DNA from: JAICIG01 sp035532215
GTDB taxonomy: Bacteria; Planctomycetota; Planctomycetia; Pirellulales; JAICIG01
Length of the DNA stretch: 5,516 bases
Assembly (NCBI GenBank): GCA_035532215.1
Contig: DATKRK010000038.1
Coordinates: forward strand, 1 to 5,516
Direction of reading: 5' to 3'
Made by a program: the position numbers and the translations under genes. Each line of letters begins with the position of its first letter. Within the stretch, counting starts at the first letter, position 1. The notes under the pieces are model-generated. The model searched no databases and was not told the origin of the DNA. It saw nothing but the letters and a program-made list of their open reading frames with translations. Of this stretch, positions 1 through 5,516 are shown piece by piece.

Positions 1-3
1 TTT

Positions 4-22
4 GTCAGCCTCGCGGGCTGAC
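4..22. repeat. 7-bp inverted repeat with 5-nt loop
   Basis: GTCAGCC (4-10) and GGCTGAC (16-22) are exact complements around TCGCG. There is no T-run after it on the plus strand, and the window edge prevents judging the minus strand fully (the last three bases on that strand are AAA). It lies in the non-coding stretch beyond the helicase stop. Confidence 0.55.
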
Positions 23-30
23 CAAGCCGC

Positions 31-48
31 CGCGAGACCTGTCTCGCG
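31..48. repeat. Perfect 8+8 palindrome with 2-nt centre
   Basis: CGCGAGAC (31-38) and GTCTCGCG (41-48) are exact complements separated by CT. This geometry suits binding by a dimeric protein such as a repressor or a recombinase. It lies in the non-coding stretch beyond the helicase stop, near the putative element end. Confidence 0.6.
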
Positions 49-75
49 AATTACGGCTCGCCGACTGCCGTTTTT

Positions 76-96
76 CCGCCGCGCCCCATGCGGCGG
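76..96. repeat. 7-bp inverted repeat with 7-nt loop
   Basis: CCGCCGC (76-82) and GCGGCGG (90-96) are exact complements. On the plus strand a run of five T (71-75) precedes the stem rather than following it, and on the minus strand the stem is followed by A residues. It is therefore not an intrinsic terminator for either strand. It lies just downstream of the helicase stop. Confidence 0.45.
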
Positions 97-100
97 CCCG

Positions 101-136
101 CTCAAACTACGCTCGAAAACCGCGAAACTCGAACTA
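101..136. repeat. Short imperfect direct repeats next to the junction
   Basis: CTCAAACTACG (101-111) and CTCGAACTAAG (127/128-137 region) share nine of eleven bases and are spaced 27 nt apart. A related CTCGAAAAC (112-120) lies between them. Repeated short motifs at an element's end are typical of transposase or recombinase binding sites. Here this is inference from position beside the coding breakpoint. Confidence 0.4.
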
Positions 137-3100
137 AGTGGCGCGTCGCCTCGCCTTCGAGGAACAGTTCCGGCCCGCCCAGCGGCCGCAGCAGCAAACC
201 AAATCGCAGGCCGCGATAGACGCCGAGTTCGACGCGCTGCGGCCCCCGCACCGATTCCGGCAAGTGTTTGAGGCGGCTGCCGAGCACCTCCATCACGTCG
301 TCGCGGTGAACCGGGCGGCCGCCGATGATAAGGCGGTCGTTGGCATGAACGGCGAGCATCGTGGAATCCTCTTTCAGGTCGGCGACGCGCTTCGCGCGCC
401 TCGCGATGGTTTCGGGCAGTTCCCGCAGATTGCGGCGGGCGACATACTGCTCGTCGGCGTGATTGCGTTTCAGGATGGCGAGGCGCTGTAATTCGGCGTC
501 GGCTTCGGCGAGGGTCAGCACGGCCGGGTTGCCGGAGGCGATGGCTTTCACCTCGGCGTAGGAGAGTTCCTGGCCGCCGATATCCTCGGCGCGGCGGACG
601 GCGCTGTCGCCGGTCATCACCTGGGCGATGAACCGCGCTTTGGTCTCCAGCGCCTGCCACATATAAGCGTCGAAGCTGCCCTCGGTCACGTAGCGGTAAA
701 TCGCCACTTCCTCGTTGGTGTTGCCCTGCCGCAGGATGCGGCCTTCGCGCTGCTCGACCTCGGCCGGTTTCCACGGGGCGTCCAAATGGTGAAGAGCCGC
801 CAGCCGCTTCTGCACGTTCGTTCCCGTGCCCATTTTCGAGGTGCTGCCCAGCAGCACGCGGACGGCGCCGGAGCGGACGCGGTCGAACAGCGACTGCTTC
901 TTGGCGTCGCTGTCGGCGTCGCCGATCGTGGCGATCTGCTCGCGCGGGATGCCTCTCTCGACCAGTTGGTATACGATTTCGTCGTAGACCGAGAAGCCCC
1001 ACGGCGTCGGATTGACGCCCATGTCGCAGAAGACGAGCTGCGTGCCGCGCGTGCCTGCCGTGCGGCGCCAGACGTTGGCGACATTCTCGACCAGGGCGTT
1101 GATTTTCGAGTCGGGATGGCCGGATGCGGTATCCGAGAGCAGCCGGGCGTCGAGGGCCAGCTTGCGGCCGTCGGTAGTGATGGCCAGGGCGTTGTCGAGC
1201 CGGGGATCTACTTTCTGGGTGCGGATGCGATCGTAGCGGGCGACCAGCTCGCTTTGAATCTTCGCCTGCTCGAAGGACATCGGGCAGGCGACGATATGAG
1301 GCTTGCCGCCCTGAAGCCGCGGCCGCGGCAGGTCGAGCATCTCGGCGGTCTGCACGTCGGAGAAGGCGCGGAACATCTGCTGGAGTTCCGGCAAGTTGGT
1401 GAATTTCGCGAAGCGGCTGCGCGGGCGTAAACTCGCTCCGTCCGGCGAAATCTCCATCGTGTCGACGACCTCGCCGAAGGTCGCCGCCCAGGCGTCGAAA
1501 TGGTCGATGCCGCGCGACTCCAGCCCGTCGGGGTCGAGGAAGCGCTGGATGGTGTACATTTCCACCATCGTGTTCGAGATCGGCGTGCCGGTGGCAAACG
1601 TCACGCCGTGACCGGGATGCAGCCGGTGCAGGTAGCGGGCCTTCATATAGAGGTCGAAGGCGCGCTCGCTTCCGCCGGTCTGGATGCCGGCGACGCGGTC
1701 CATCTTGGTCGGCGTTTCCAGGTTCTTGAAGTAGTGCGACTCGTCGATGAAGACGTGGTCGACGCCCAGCTCGTCGAACACCAGCCCGTCGTCCTTCTTG
1801 TCTTCGGCCAGCAGGTCGCGCAGGCGTTCCTCTCTGGCCAGCTTCTGCTTCTCGATGGTCTTGATGATGTTGCGGCGCTTGCCGCCGGTGTCGGCGGCGG
1901 CGCTGTCGCGCAGCAGCCGGTCGTAATCGCTGATCTGCTCGCGCAGGAATTCGGCCTGGTAGTCGCGCGACATGCCGATCCGCTCGAAGGACGAATGCGT
2001 CACGATGATGCCGTCCCAGTCGCCCGAGGCGATCTTGGCGGTCAGCATCTTGCGGCGGTCTCGCGTCAGGTCTTCCTTGGTCGCGATCAAGAGCTTGGCG
2101 GTCGGGTAAAGCTGCATGAATTCGCGGGCGAATTGTTCCAGCATGTGATTGGGCACGACGAACATCGGTTTCTTGATGAGGCCAGCCTGCTTCATCTTCA
2201 TGCCGGTTGCGGCCATGGTGAAGGTCTTGCCGGCGCCGACGGCGTGGGCGAGCAGCGTGTTGCCGCTGCTCATGCCGCGCCACACGGCGTCTTCCTGGTG
2301 CGGGCGGAGCGAGACCGCCTTGCTCATGCCGGGGAAGTCGAGATGCGAGCCGTCGAAGCGGCGCAGCCGCACGTTGTTGTAGGTATCGTTGTAAATCCGC
2401 ACCAGCCGCTCGGTGCGGTCCGGATCGGAAAACACCCAGGAACGGAACTTTTCCTTGATCTGCTTCTGCTTCTCGCGGGCGGCGAGCGTCGCCTCCTGGT
2501 TCAGCACGCGCTCTTCGCGGCTGCCGTTTAAGATCGTGTCGTAGATGGCGGGCGTTTTGAGGTTGAGCGCCAGTTCCAACAATGTCGGGCCGCCGGCGCG
2601 GGCCGTGCCGTATTCGGAGGTGGCGGCAACCGATTGCTGGGTGCTGTAATCGGCATCGACGCTCCACACGGCGTCTTTCTTGAGGTGGGCGACCTTGATC
2701 GACGACGGCGCGACGCGGAACAGTTCTGCGGCGAATTGCTGGATGTCGGGGACGGGAATCCACGGGGCGCCAAGATTGGCATCGATGTCGCCGGGCAGCA
2801 CGTCCTCGGGCTGCACTCCTTTAAGCGCCTCGACATTGCGGGCGAATGCCGGGGCGGCGGCCTCGGCCGCCTTCAGCTTGGCGCGGACGTTGCCCGACAG
2901 GTAGGCATCGGCGGTCTGCCAGGTTTTGGAATCGGGATCGAGATAGATCAGGTCGCCCAACTCCTCGATGATCTGCTTCTCCGGATGGGAGTAGAGTTCG
3001 GCGATGTAGGGCAGGTCAACCGTGCCGCGGCGGTTGAGCGAGACGAGCAAGCCGTCCTCGGCACTCGAAACCGACGTGACGGGCTGGGGCGGGCCGACCA

Positions 3101-4673
3101 CGTCCTTTTGCATGATGGCGGATTTTTGCGCCTTGCCGGTCGACTCGTCGTATTCTTCGAGCGACATCACCAGCATGGCGTCCGGGTCTTCCCGGAATTT
3201 CACCAAATTGGGCATGCGGCGGATGAGCGTGCCTTCCTTGGTCTGGCCGAAGGTCGTCTTGTTGACCGGGCCGTAGACGCTCTCGAACAGGTCGTAATAG
3301 AGATTGAGATTGCGGCGCGCCTGCCGGCGGTGTTCCTCCGGCCAGCCCTCGTTCTGCGATTGCAGCACGCGGCGGGCATGGTCGCGCAGTCCGATCAGCG
3401 CCGCCAGCCGCTTGCCGGTCATCGTGCCGTTGGCTTTCAGCAGCGTGCCGCCGTAGGTGACGGGGGCGGCCTGGCCGTCCACCACCTGGCAGATGACGCG
3501 ATCCTCGTTGACGAAAAAACTGCCTTCGGTGATGTGATTCAGCGGGGGAGGGGGCGTGAAGGCAACGGCCTGTGGCTTCTCCGGCTCGGGCTCGGTCGCC
3601 GCAACAGAAGCGACATTCTCCGGCAACCGCCCAATCGCCTCACGAAGCTGCGTGGCAAGGTCGCCGTTTGAATTCAGGCTATAGCCGGCGGCATACAGCC
3701 GGTCCTTGCGGCTCCAGGCGCCAAGCACCATCTCGGGGTGTCGCAGGAAGAATTTGTTGATCGGAATCTCGGCATCTTCGATGGCAAACGGCTCGGTCTT
3801 GAGCCACTCAGGATCGGCGTGGCGGGGTTCCTCGCCAGGCGCCCGCTTGCGGAGAAACACGATGTCGGTGACGACGCGCGTCCCCTCGCGGGAGAAGGCG
3901 TCGGAAGGCAGCCGGATGGCGCCCAGGAAGTCCGCCTTCGCGGCCAGGTGCTCCCGCAATTCGGCATTCTGCTTGTCGAGCGTGAAATGCGACGTGACCA
4001 GCGCCATGATGCCGCCGGGCTTTAAGCCGTCGAGCGACTTGGCGAAGAAGAAATCATGCAGGGCCAGTTTCCTGCCGCCGTACTCGAGCTTCACGTCGGC
4101 AAACGGCACGTTGCCGATGACGGCATCGATACGGCCTTCCGGCAGACGCGTATCGCGGAAGTTCTCGATGCGGATGTCGGAAGCGGGAAACCGCGCGCGG
4201 GCGATCCGCCCGGATATGCCATCGAGCTCAACGCCGATGAACCGCATGCGGCTCGGCGCTTGCGACATAAAGTTGCCGATGCCGCAACCGGGTTCCAGCA
4301 CGGTCGCGGTAGCCGGAACGCCGAGACGGGAGAGCGCCTCGTGCATCGCCGCCATGACGACAGGAGCGGTATAAAACGCGTTGAACGTCGTCCGCTTGGC
4401 GCTGTCGTACTCCTCGTCGGAAAGCAGCGACCGCAGTTCGTCGCCCAGCACCTGCCAGCCGTGATCCTTGTAGCGTCCGGTGACCGGGTCGGGAAACAGC
4501 GACAGGGCGACCGCCCCGAATCCGGGAAAGCGGGACAGCGCCGTGCGTTCGTCTTCCGTCGCCTGCCTTCGCTCCTCTTCGATCCGCTTCAGCGTGCGGA
4601 TGGCCGCGATGATGTCGCGGGCCTTCGCCTTCTCGCCACTCGCAATAATGGTTGCCGCATTCGTGCCTTCCAT
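102..4673 (-). CDS. Giant DNA methyltransferase-SF2 helicase fusion protein, probably truncated at the C-terminus
   Basis: This 1523-aa cytoplasmic protein joins an N6-adenine-type methyltransferase to an SNF2/DEAD-like helicase. Seen: SAM-binding motif I VLEPGCGIGNF (residues 125-135), preceded by FNAFYTAP (98-104); catalytic motif IV as NVPF (188-191) in place of NPPY; a proline-rich linker (about 360-378); a middle region without motifs I recognise (about 380-780). Helicase motifs follow: LRPHQ (789-793), Walker A AVGAGKT (811-817), DESH (977-980), TGTPISNT (1028-1035), motif V GSTSKMGTGTNVQ (1276-1288) and motif VI QREGRILRQG (1308-1317). Family knowledge: such fusions sit on plasmids, ICEs and phages (compare phage P1 DarB) and are linked to antirestriction or DNA modification; substrates are mostly unknown. 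Start: this ATG has GGAAGGAG 8 nt upstream. The frame stays open 840 nt further upstream but overlaps another gene there. Odd: after GEATRH (1507-1512) the usual C-terminal helical region is replaced by LVRVSRFSSVV and a stop. Fusion class is sure; activity is not shown. Confidence 0.95.
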   Translation of the reverse strand: MEGTNAATIIASGEKAKARDIIAAIRTLKRIEEERRQATEDERTALSRFPGFGAVALSLFPDPVTGRYKDHGWQVLGDELRSLLSDEEYDSAKRTTFNAFYTAPVVMAAMHEALSRLGVPATATVLEPGCGIGNFMSQAPSRMRFIGVELDGISGRIARARFPASDIRIENFRDTRLPEGRIDAVIGNVPFADVKLEYGGRKLALHDFFFAKSLDGLKPGGIMALVTSHFTLDKQNAELREHLAAKADFLGAIRLPSDAFSREGTRVVTDIVFLRKRAPGEEPRHADPEWLKTEPFAIEDAEIPINKFFLRHPEMVLGAWSRKDRLYAAGYSLNSNGDLATQLREAIGRLPENVASVAATEPEPEKPQAVAFTPPPPLNHITEGSFFVNEDRVICQVVDGQAAPVTYGGTLLKANGTMTGKRLAALIGLRDHARRVLQSQNEGWPEEHRRQARRNLNLYYDLFESVYGPVNKTTFGQTKEGTLIRRMPNLVKFREDPDAMLVMSLEEYDESTGKAQKSAIMQKDVVGPPQPVTSVSSAEDGLLVSLNRRGTVDLPYIAELYSHPEKQIIEELGDLIYLDPDSKTWQTADAYLSGNVRAKLKAAEAAAPAFARNVEALKGVQPEDVLPGDIDANLGAPWIPVPDIQQFAAELFRVAPSSIKVAHLKKDAVWSVDADYSTQQSVAATSEYGTARAGGPTLLELALNLKTPAIYDTILNGSREERVLNQEATLAAREKQKQIKEKFRSWVFSDPDRTERLVRIYNDTYNNVRLRRFDGSHLDFPGMSKAVSLRPHQEDAVWRGMSSGNTLLAHAVGAGKTFTMAATGMKMKQAGLIKKPMFVVPNHMLEQFAREFMQLYPTAKLLIATKEDLTRDRRKMLTAKIASGDWDGIIVTHSSFERIGMSRDYQAEFLREQISDYDRLLRDSAAADTGGKRRNIIKTIEKQKLAREERLRDLLAEDKKDDGLVFDELGVDHVFIDESHYFKNLETPTKMDRVAGIQTGGSERAFDLYMKARYLHRLHPGHGVTFATGTPISNTMVEMYTIQRFLDPDGLESRGIDHFDAWAATFGEVVDTMEISPDGASLRPRSRFAKFTNLPELQQMFRAFSDVQTAEMLDLPRPRLQGGKPHIVACPMSFEQAKIQSELVARYDRIRTQKVDPRLDNALAITTDGRKLALDARLLSDTASGHPDSKINALVENVANVWRRTAGTRGTQLVFCDMGVNPTPWGFSVYDEIVYQLVERGIPREQIATIGDADSDAKKQSLFDRVRSGAVRVLLGSTSKMGTGTNVQKRLAALHHLDAPWKPAEVEQREGRILRQGNTNEEVAIYRYVTEGSFDAYMWQALETKARFIAQVMTGDSAVRRAEDIGGQELSYAEVKAIASGNPAVLTLAEADAELQRLAILKRNHADEQYVARRNLRELPETIARRAKRVADLKEDSTMLAVHANDRLIIGGRPVHRDDVMEVLGSRLKHLPESVRGPQRVELGVYRGLRFGLLLRPLGGPELFLEGEATRHLVRVSRFSSVV

Positions 4674-4681
4674 TGCCTGGA

Positions 4682-4689
4682 CTCCTTCC
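4682..4689 (-). promoter_or_regulatory. Ribosome binding site of the methylase-helicase gene
   Basis: GGAAGGAG on the minus strand ends 8 nt before the ATG at 4673. It is a near-consensus Shine-Dalgarno sequence. It fixes the start at this ATG, although the frame is open for 280 more codons upstream. Confidence 0.85.
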
Positions 4690-4698
4690 GTGGTTTGC

Positions 4699-4716
4699 GG
4701 CCCCGCCAGCGGGGCC
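4699..4716. repeat. Perfect 8+8 inverted repeat just upstream of the helicase ribosome binding site
   Basis: GGCCCCGC (4699-4706) and GCGGGGCC (4709-4716) are exact complements separated by 2 nt. In the minus-strand transcript they can form a 7-bp all-G/C stem with a 4-nt loop. The stem ends 9 nt before the Shine-Dalgarno sequence GGAAGGAG, so it could affect ribosome access. As DNA, the near-continuous palindrome could be an operator. The repeat is seen directly; both roles are inference. Confidence 0.7.
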
Positions 4717-4731
4717 TCGCGGCACGAAAGG

Positions 4732-4842
4732 GAATCAGCGGCTAGCCGGGGCAAAGCGAGCGCAGCGACCGGGCAAGCGGAAAGTTGGGGGCGACCTTCA
4801 GGGGGAACCGGCTTTCCGCTTGCGCGGCCCGGCGGCTGATTC
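4732..4842. repeat. Nested inverted repeat in the helicase leader
   Basis: An outer pair, GAATCAGC (4732-4739) and GCTGATTC (4835-4842), encloses an inner 12-bp pair, GCAAGCGGAAAG (4773-4784) and CTTTCCGCTTGC (4812-4823). The inner loop is 27 nt. Both pairs are exact and nested, so the transcript could fold into a long stem interrupted by a bulged region, mostly on one arm. It lies 59-169 nt upstream of the helicase start. It may be a leader RNA structure, a protein-binding site or a small repeat element; no known riboswitch or attachment site was recognised. Confidence 0.65.
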
Positions 4843-4929
4843 AACGTGCCGCCATGAGAGGCCACGGGCGGGGCCAAAGGAGGAACAGAACTATTGGATG
4901 ACGGCGAATCAGAGACAGAGCGTTGCGAA

Positions 4930-4942
4930 CGGCCGGAGGCCG
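4930..4942. repeat. Short GC-rich hairpin in the leader
   Basis: CGGCC (4930-4934) and GGCCG (4938-4942) are complementary around a 3-nt loop. It is short and could be chance in GC-rich DNA. Confidence 0.35.
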
Positions 4943-5044
4943 GCGATGTAGCCGACCGCTGAGGCTGCGAAGGAAGTATGTCGCCGGACGATCGGCTTTG
5001 CTCGGCGGGAGCGTCGAAGTCGATCAGCGCCTGCCGGCGGGTCG

Positions 5045-5067
5045 GCGGGGAAGCGGCGCCGCCCCGC
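5045..5067 (-). terminator. Possible stem-loop after the 109-aa gene, without a U-tract
   Basis: GCGGGG (5045-5050) and CCCCGC (5062-5067) are complementary around 11 nt that themselves contain the palindrome GCGGCGCCGC. The hairpin begins 7 nt past the TAA of the 109-aa gene. No run of T follows it on the minus strand, so it is not a standard intrinsic terminator. It may stabilise the 3' end, attenuate read-through or be a by-product of high GC. Confidence 0.3.
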
Positions 5068-5074
5068 GATGCGG

Positions 5075-5404
5075 TTACCCGGCCGGCATGTGTCGATTGA
5101 GGAAGTTCATGGCCTCGTCGAGCGACAGCGGCTCCATGTCCTCGCCGCTCGGCGGCGATGCCGGCGGTAAACTTTCCTGGAGTTCCTGCAAGGCCAGCTC
5201 CAGCGCTTCGCTCGAAATCTGGATCGGGTCGCTCCCCGGCCTCACCTCGGCGAGCTGCGTCATCCAGCCTTGGTGGCAGGATTTGAGCGCCGTCGCCAGT
5301 TGCTCCAGGCTCTGAAGCAGCGTCCTGCGGACGCGAAGCTGCTCGTACAGGCTCGGCCGGTCCTGGAGCATTTCCATCACGATCGTTTTGTATAGCGGCG
5401 GCAT
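5075..5404 (-). CDS. Small helical conserved hypothetical protein (109 aa)
   Basis: The function is not recognised. The protein is 109 aa, with no signal peptide or membrane segment, so it is probably cytoplasmic. It appears almost wholly helical: about residues 4-13, then a long leucine-rich amphipathic stretch (15-53, containing RTLLQSLEQLATALKSC), and another helix (60-79, ISSEALELALQELQESL). A Pro/Ser/Gly-rich hinge (80-90) and a short C-terminal helix (93-105, LSLDEAMNFLNRHM) follow. There is one cysteine (43) and no catalytic motif. The start is supported by AAGGAG 7 nt upstream of the ATG; the frame is open to the window edge, so the ribosome binding site decides. The gene lies 401 bases upstream of the methylase-helicase on the same strand. 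From memory, similar small proteins occur beside such helicases in proteobacterial mobile elements, but I could not check this. A coiled-coil accessory or adaptor role is inference. Confidence 0.8.
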   Translation of the reverse strand: MPPLYKTIVMEMLQDRPSLYEQLRVRRTLLQSLEQLATALKSCHQGWMTQLAEVRPGSDPIQISSEALELALQELQESLPPASPPSGEDMEPLSLDEAMNFLNRHMPAG

Positions 5405-5411
5405 AGCGTTT

Positions 5412-5417
5412 CTCCTT
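5412..5417 (-). promoter_or_regulatory. Ribosome binding site of the 109-aa gene
   Basis: AAGGAG on the minus strand lies 7 nt before the ATG at 5404 and supports that start. Confidence 0.8.
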
Positions 5418-5421
5418 TCGT

Positions 5422-5516
5422 TCAGCGACGGCGACCGGCGCCGCCCCCGCCTCGCCGGGGTCGTCTGCGAACCCTGGCAACAGGGCGGTTGGGGGCGATC
5501 GTCTCTTGGCCATACG
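5422..5516 (-). CDS. Possible C-terminal end of an upstream gene (partial)
   Basis: One minus-strand frame is open from the window edge to a TGA at 5424-5422, giving about 30 residues that end in an Arg/Gly-rich tail (RRRPRRGGGGAGRRR). The stop lies 17 nt before the ATG of the 109-aa gene, with that gene's Shine-Dalgarno sequence in between. This is the usual spacing in an operon. The basic tail would suit a nucleic-acid-binding protein, but GC-rich DNA often gives Arg/Gly-rich frames by chance. A second minus frame is also open here (MAKRRSPPTALLPGF from the ATG at 5513), but it would run right through the 109-aa gene. The sequence to the right of the window is needed to choose between them. 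Confidence 0.25.
   Translation of the reverse strand, partial: YGQETIAPNRPVARVRRRPRRGGGGAGRRR

Larger units (their letters stand above)
1..137. mobile_element. Putative end of an inserted or recombined element disrupting the helicase 3' end
   Basis: The helicase coding sequence matches its family pattern through GEATRH, whose last codon ends at position 138. From 137 leftwards the reading frame gives LVRVSRFSSVV and stops at 104-102. The remaining bases contain three inverted repeats and short degenerate direct repeats beside the junction, which resembles the end of a transposable element more than coding DNA. No transposase lies inside the window and I do not recognise the terminus as a named IS family. 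A simple deletion or frameshift is the alternative. Confidence 0.4.
4674..5074 (-). other. Intergenic leader of about 400 bases between the two genes
   Basis: I find no convincing gene here. The minus strand in the frame of the helicase is open throughout (in-frame peptide RRQALIDFDAPAEQ near 5038-4997), but it has no ATG before 4673 apart from one at the far right edge of the window (5513). Its third-position GC bias fades towards the helicase. The only other minus-strand ATG frame is a few codons long. The stretch holds several GC-rich inverted repeats listed separately, and a locally less GC-rich patch at about 4875-4920. I see no clear -35/-10 promoter pair. A promoter, an RNA leader structure or the remnant of a lost gene could all lie here. 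Confidence 0.6.

Noticed and set aside
2..271. Plus-strand open frame across the breakpoint (89 aa)
   Set aside because: It is an Arg/Ala-rich GC shadow that crosses from the unknown segment into the antisense of the helicase; no ribosome binding site is visible.
1500..2531. Long plus-strand open frame (343 aa), and a similar one at 2634-3671
   Set aside because: Both lie antisense to the helicase core, whose motifs are complete and in frame. They mirror its codon bias and show no family motif of their own; such shadows are expected in GC-rich genes.
4228..4725. Minus-strand 165-aa frame overlapping the helicase N-terminus
   Set aside because: It lies in another frame over the methyltransferase motif I region. 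Its Gly/Arg/His-rich composition is typical of an out-of-frame reading.
4876..4951. Plus-strand AAAGGAGG followed by a 17-codon ORF from the ATG at 4898
   Set aside because: The spacing from the Shine-Dalgarno-like run to the ATG is too long, the peptide is tiny and nothing supports plus-strand transcription here.
5472..5485. CCCTG-GCAA-CAGGG hairpin with a GNRA-type loop on the plus strand
   Set aside because: The stem has only 5 bp, there is no evidence of plus-strand transcription and the loop is not GNRA on the coding (minus) strand.
1..5516. CRISPR array, tRNA, rRNA or retron-like RNA
   Set aside because: No regularly spaced repeats, no cloverleaf-like conserved boxes and no reverse transcriptase were seen; the only sizeable non-coding stretches are 1-101 and 4674-5074.

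Overview
The window is GC-rich and almost entirely coding on the minus strand. It looks like part of a mobile or conjugative element (plasmid, ICE or genomic island) of a GC-rich bacterium, probably a proteobacterium. This rests on base composition, high GC at third codon positions and the type of large protein encoded. No rRNA, tRNA or taxon-specific marker is present, so the host cannot be fixed further.

Layout, read in the direction of transcription (right to left). At the right edge (5422-5516) there may be the last codons of an upstream gene; this is weakly supported. Next comes a small gene (5404-5075, 109 aa) with a good ribosome binding site. It encodes a soluble, helix-rich protein of unknown function. 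A roughly 400-base leader or intergenic stretch follows (5074-4674). It has no convincing gene but several GC-rich inverted repeats, including an 8+8 palindrome directly upstream of the next ribosome binding site. The main gene (4673-102, 1523 aa) encodes a fused N6-adenine-type DNA methyltransferase and SNF2/DEAD-like superfamily 2 helicase, of the kind carried by plasmids, ICEs and phages (the DarB-like or 'N12 class adenine methylase' type of giant protein).

The left edge is unusual. The big protein reads like its family up to about residue 1512, then ends after 11 unrelated residues. The DNA beyond that point (1-137) is non-coding in appearance, with three inverted repeats and short imperfect direct repeats next to the breakpoint. 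My reading is that a mobile element has inserted into, or recombined with, the 3' end of the gene and removed its C-terminal region. The element's body would lie outside the window.

The small protein and the methylase-helicase probably belong to one transcription unit. A joint role in handling or protecting element DNA during transfer is inference from family and context only.
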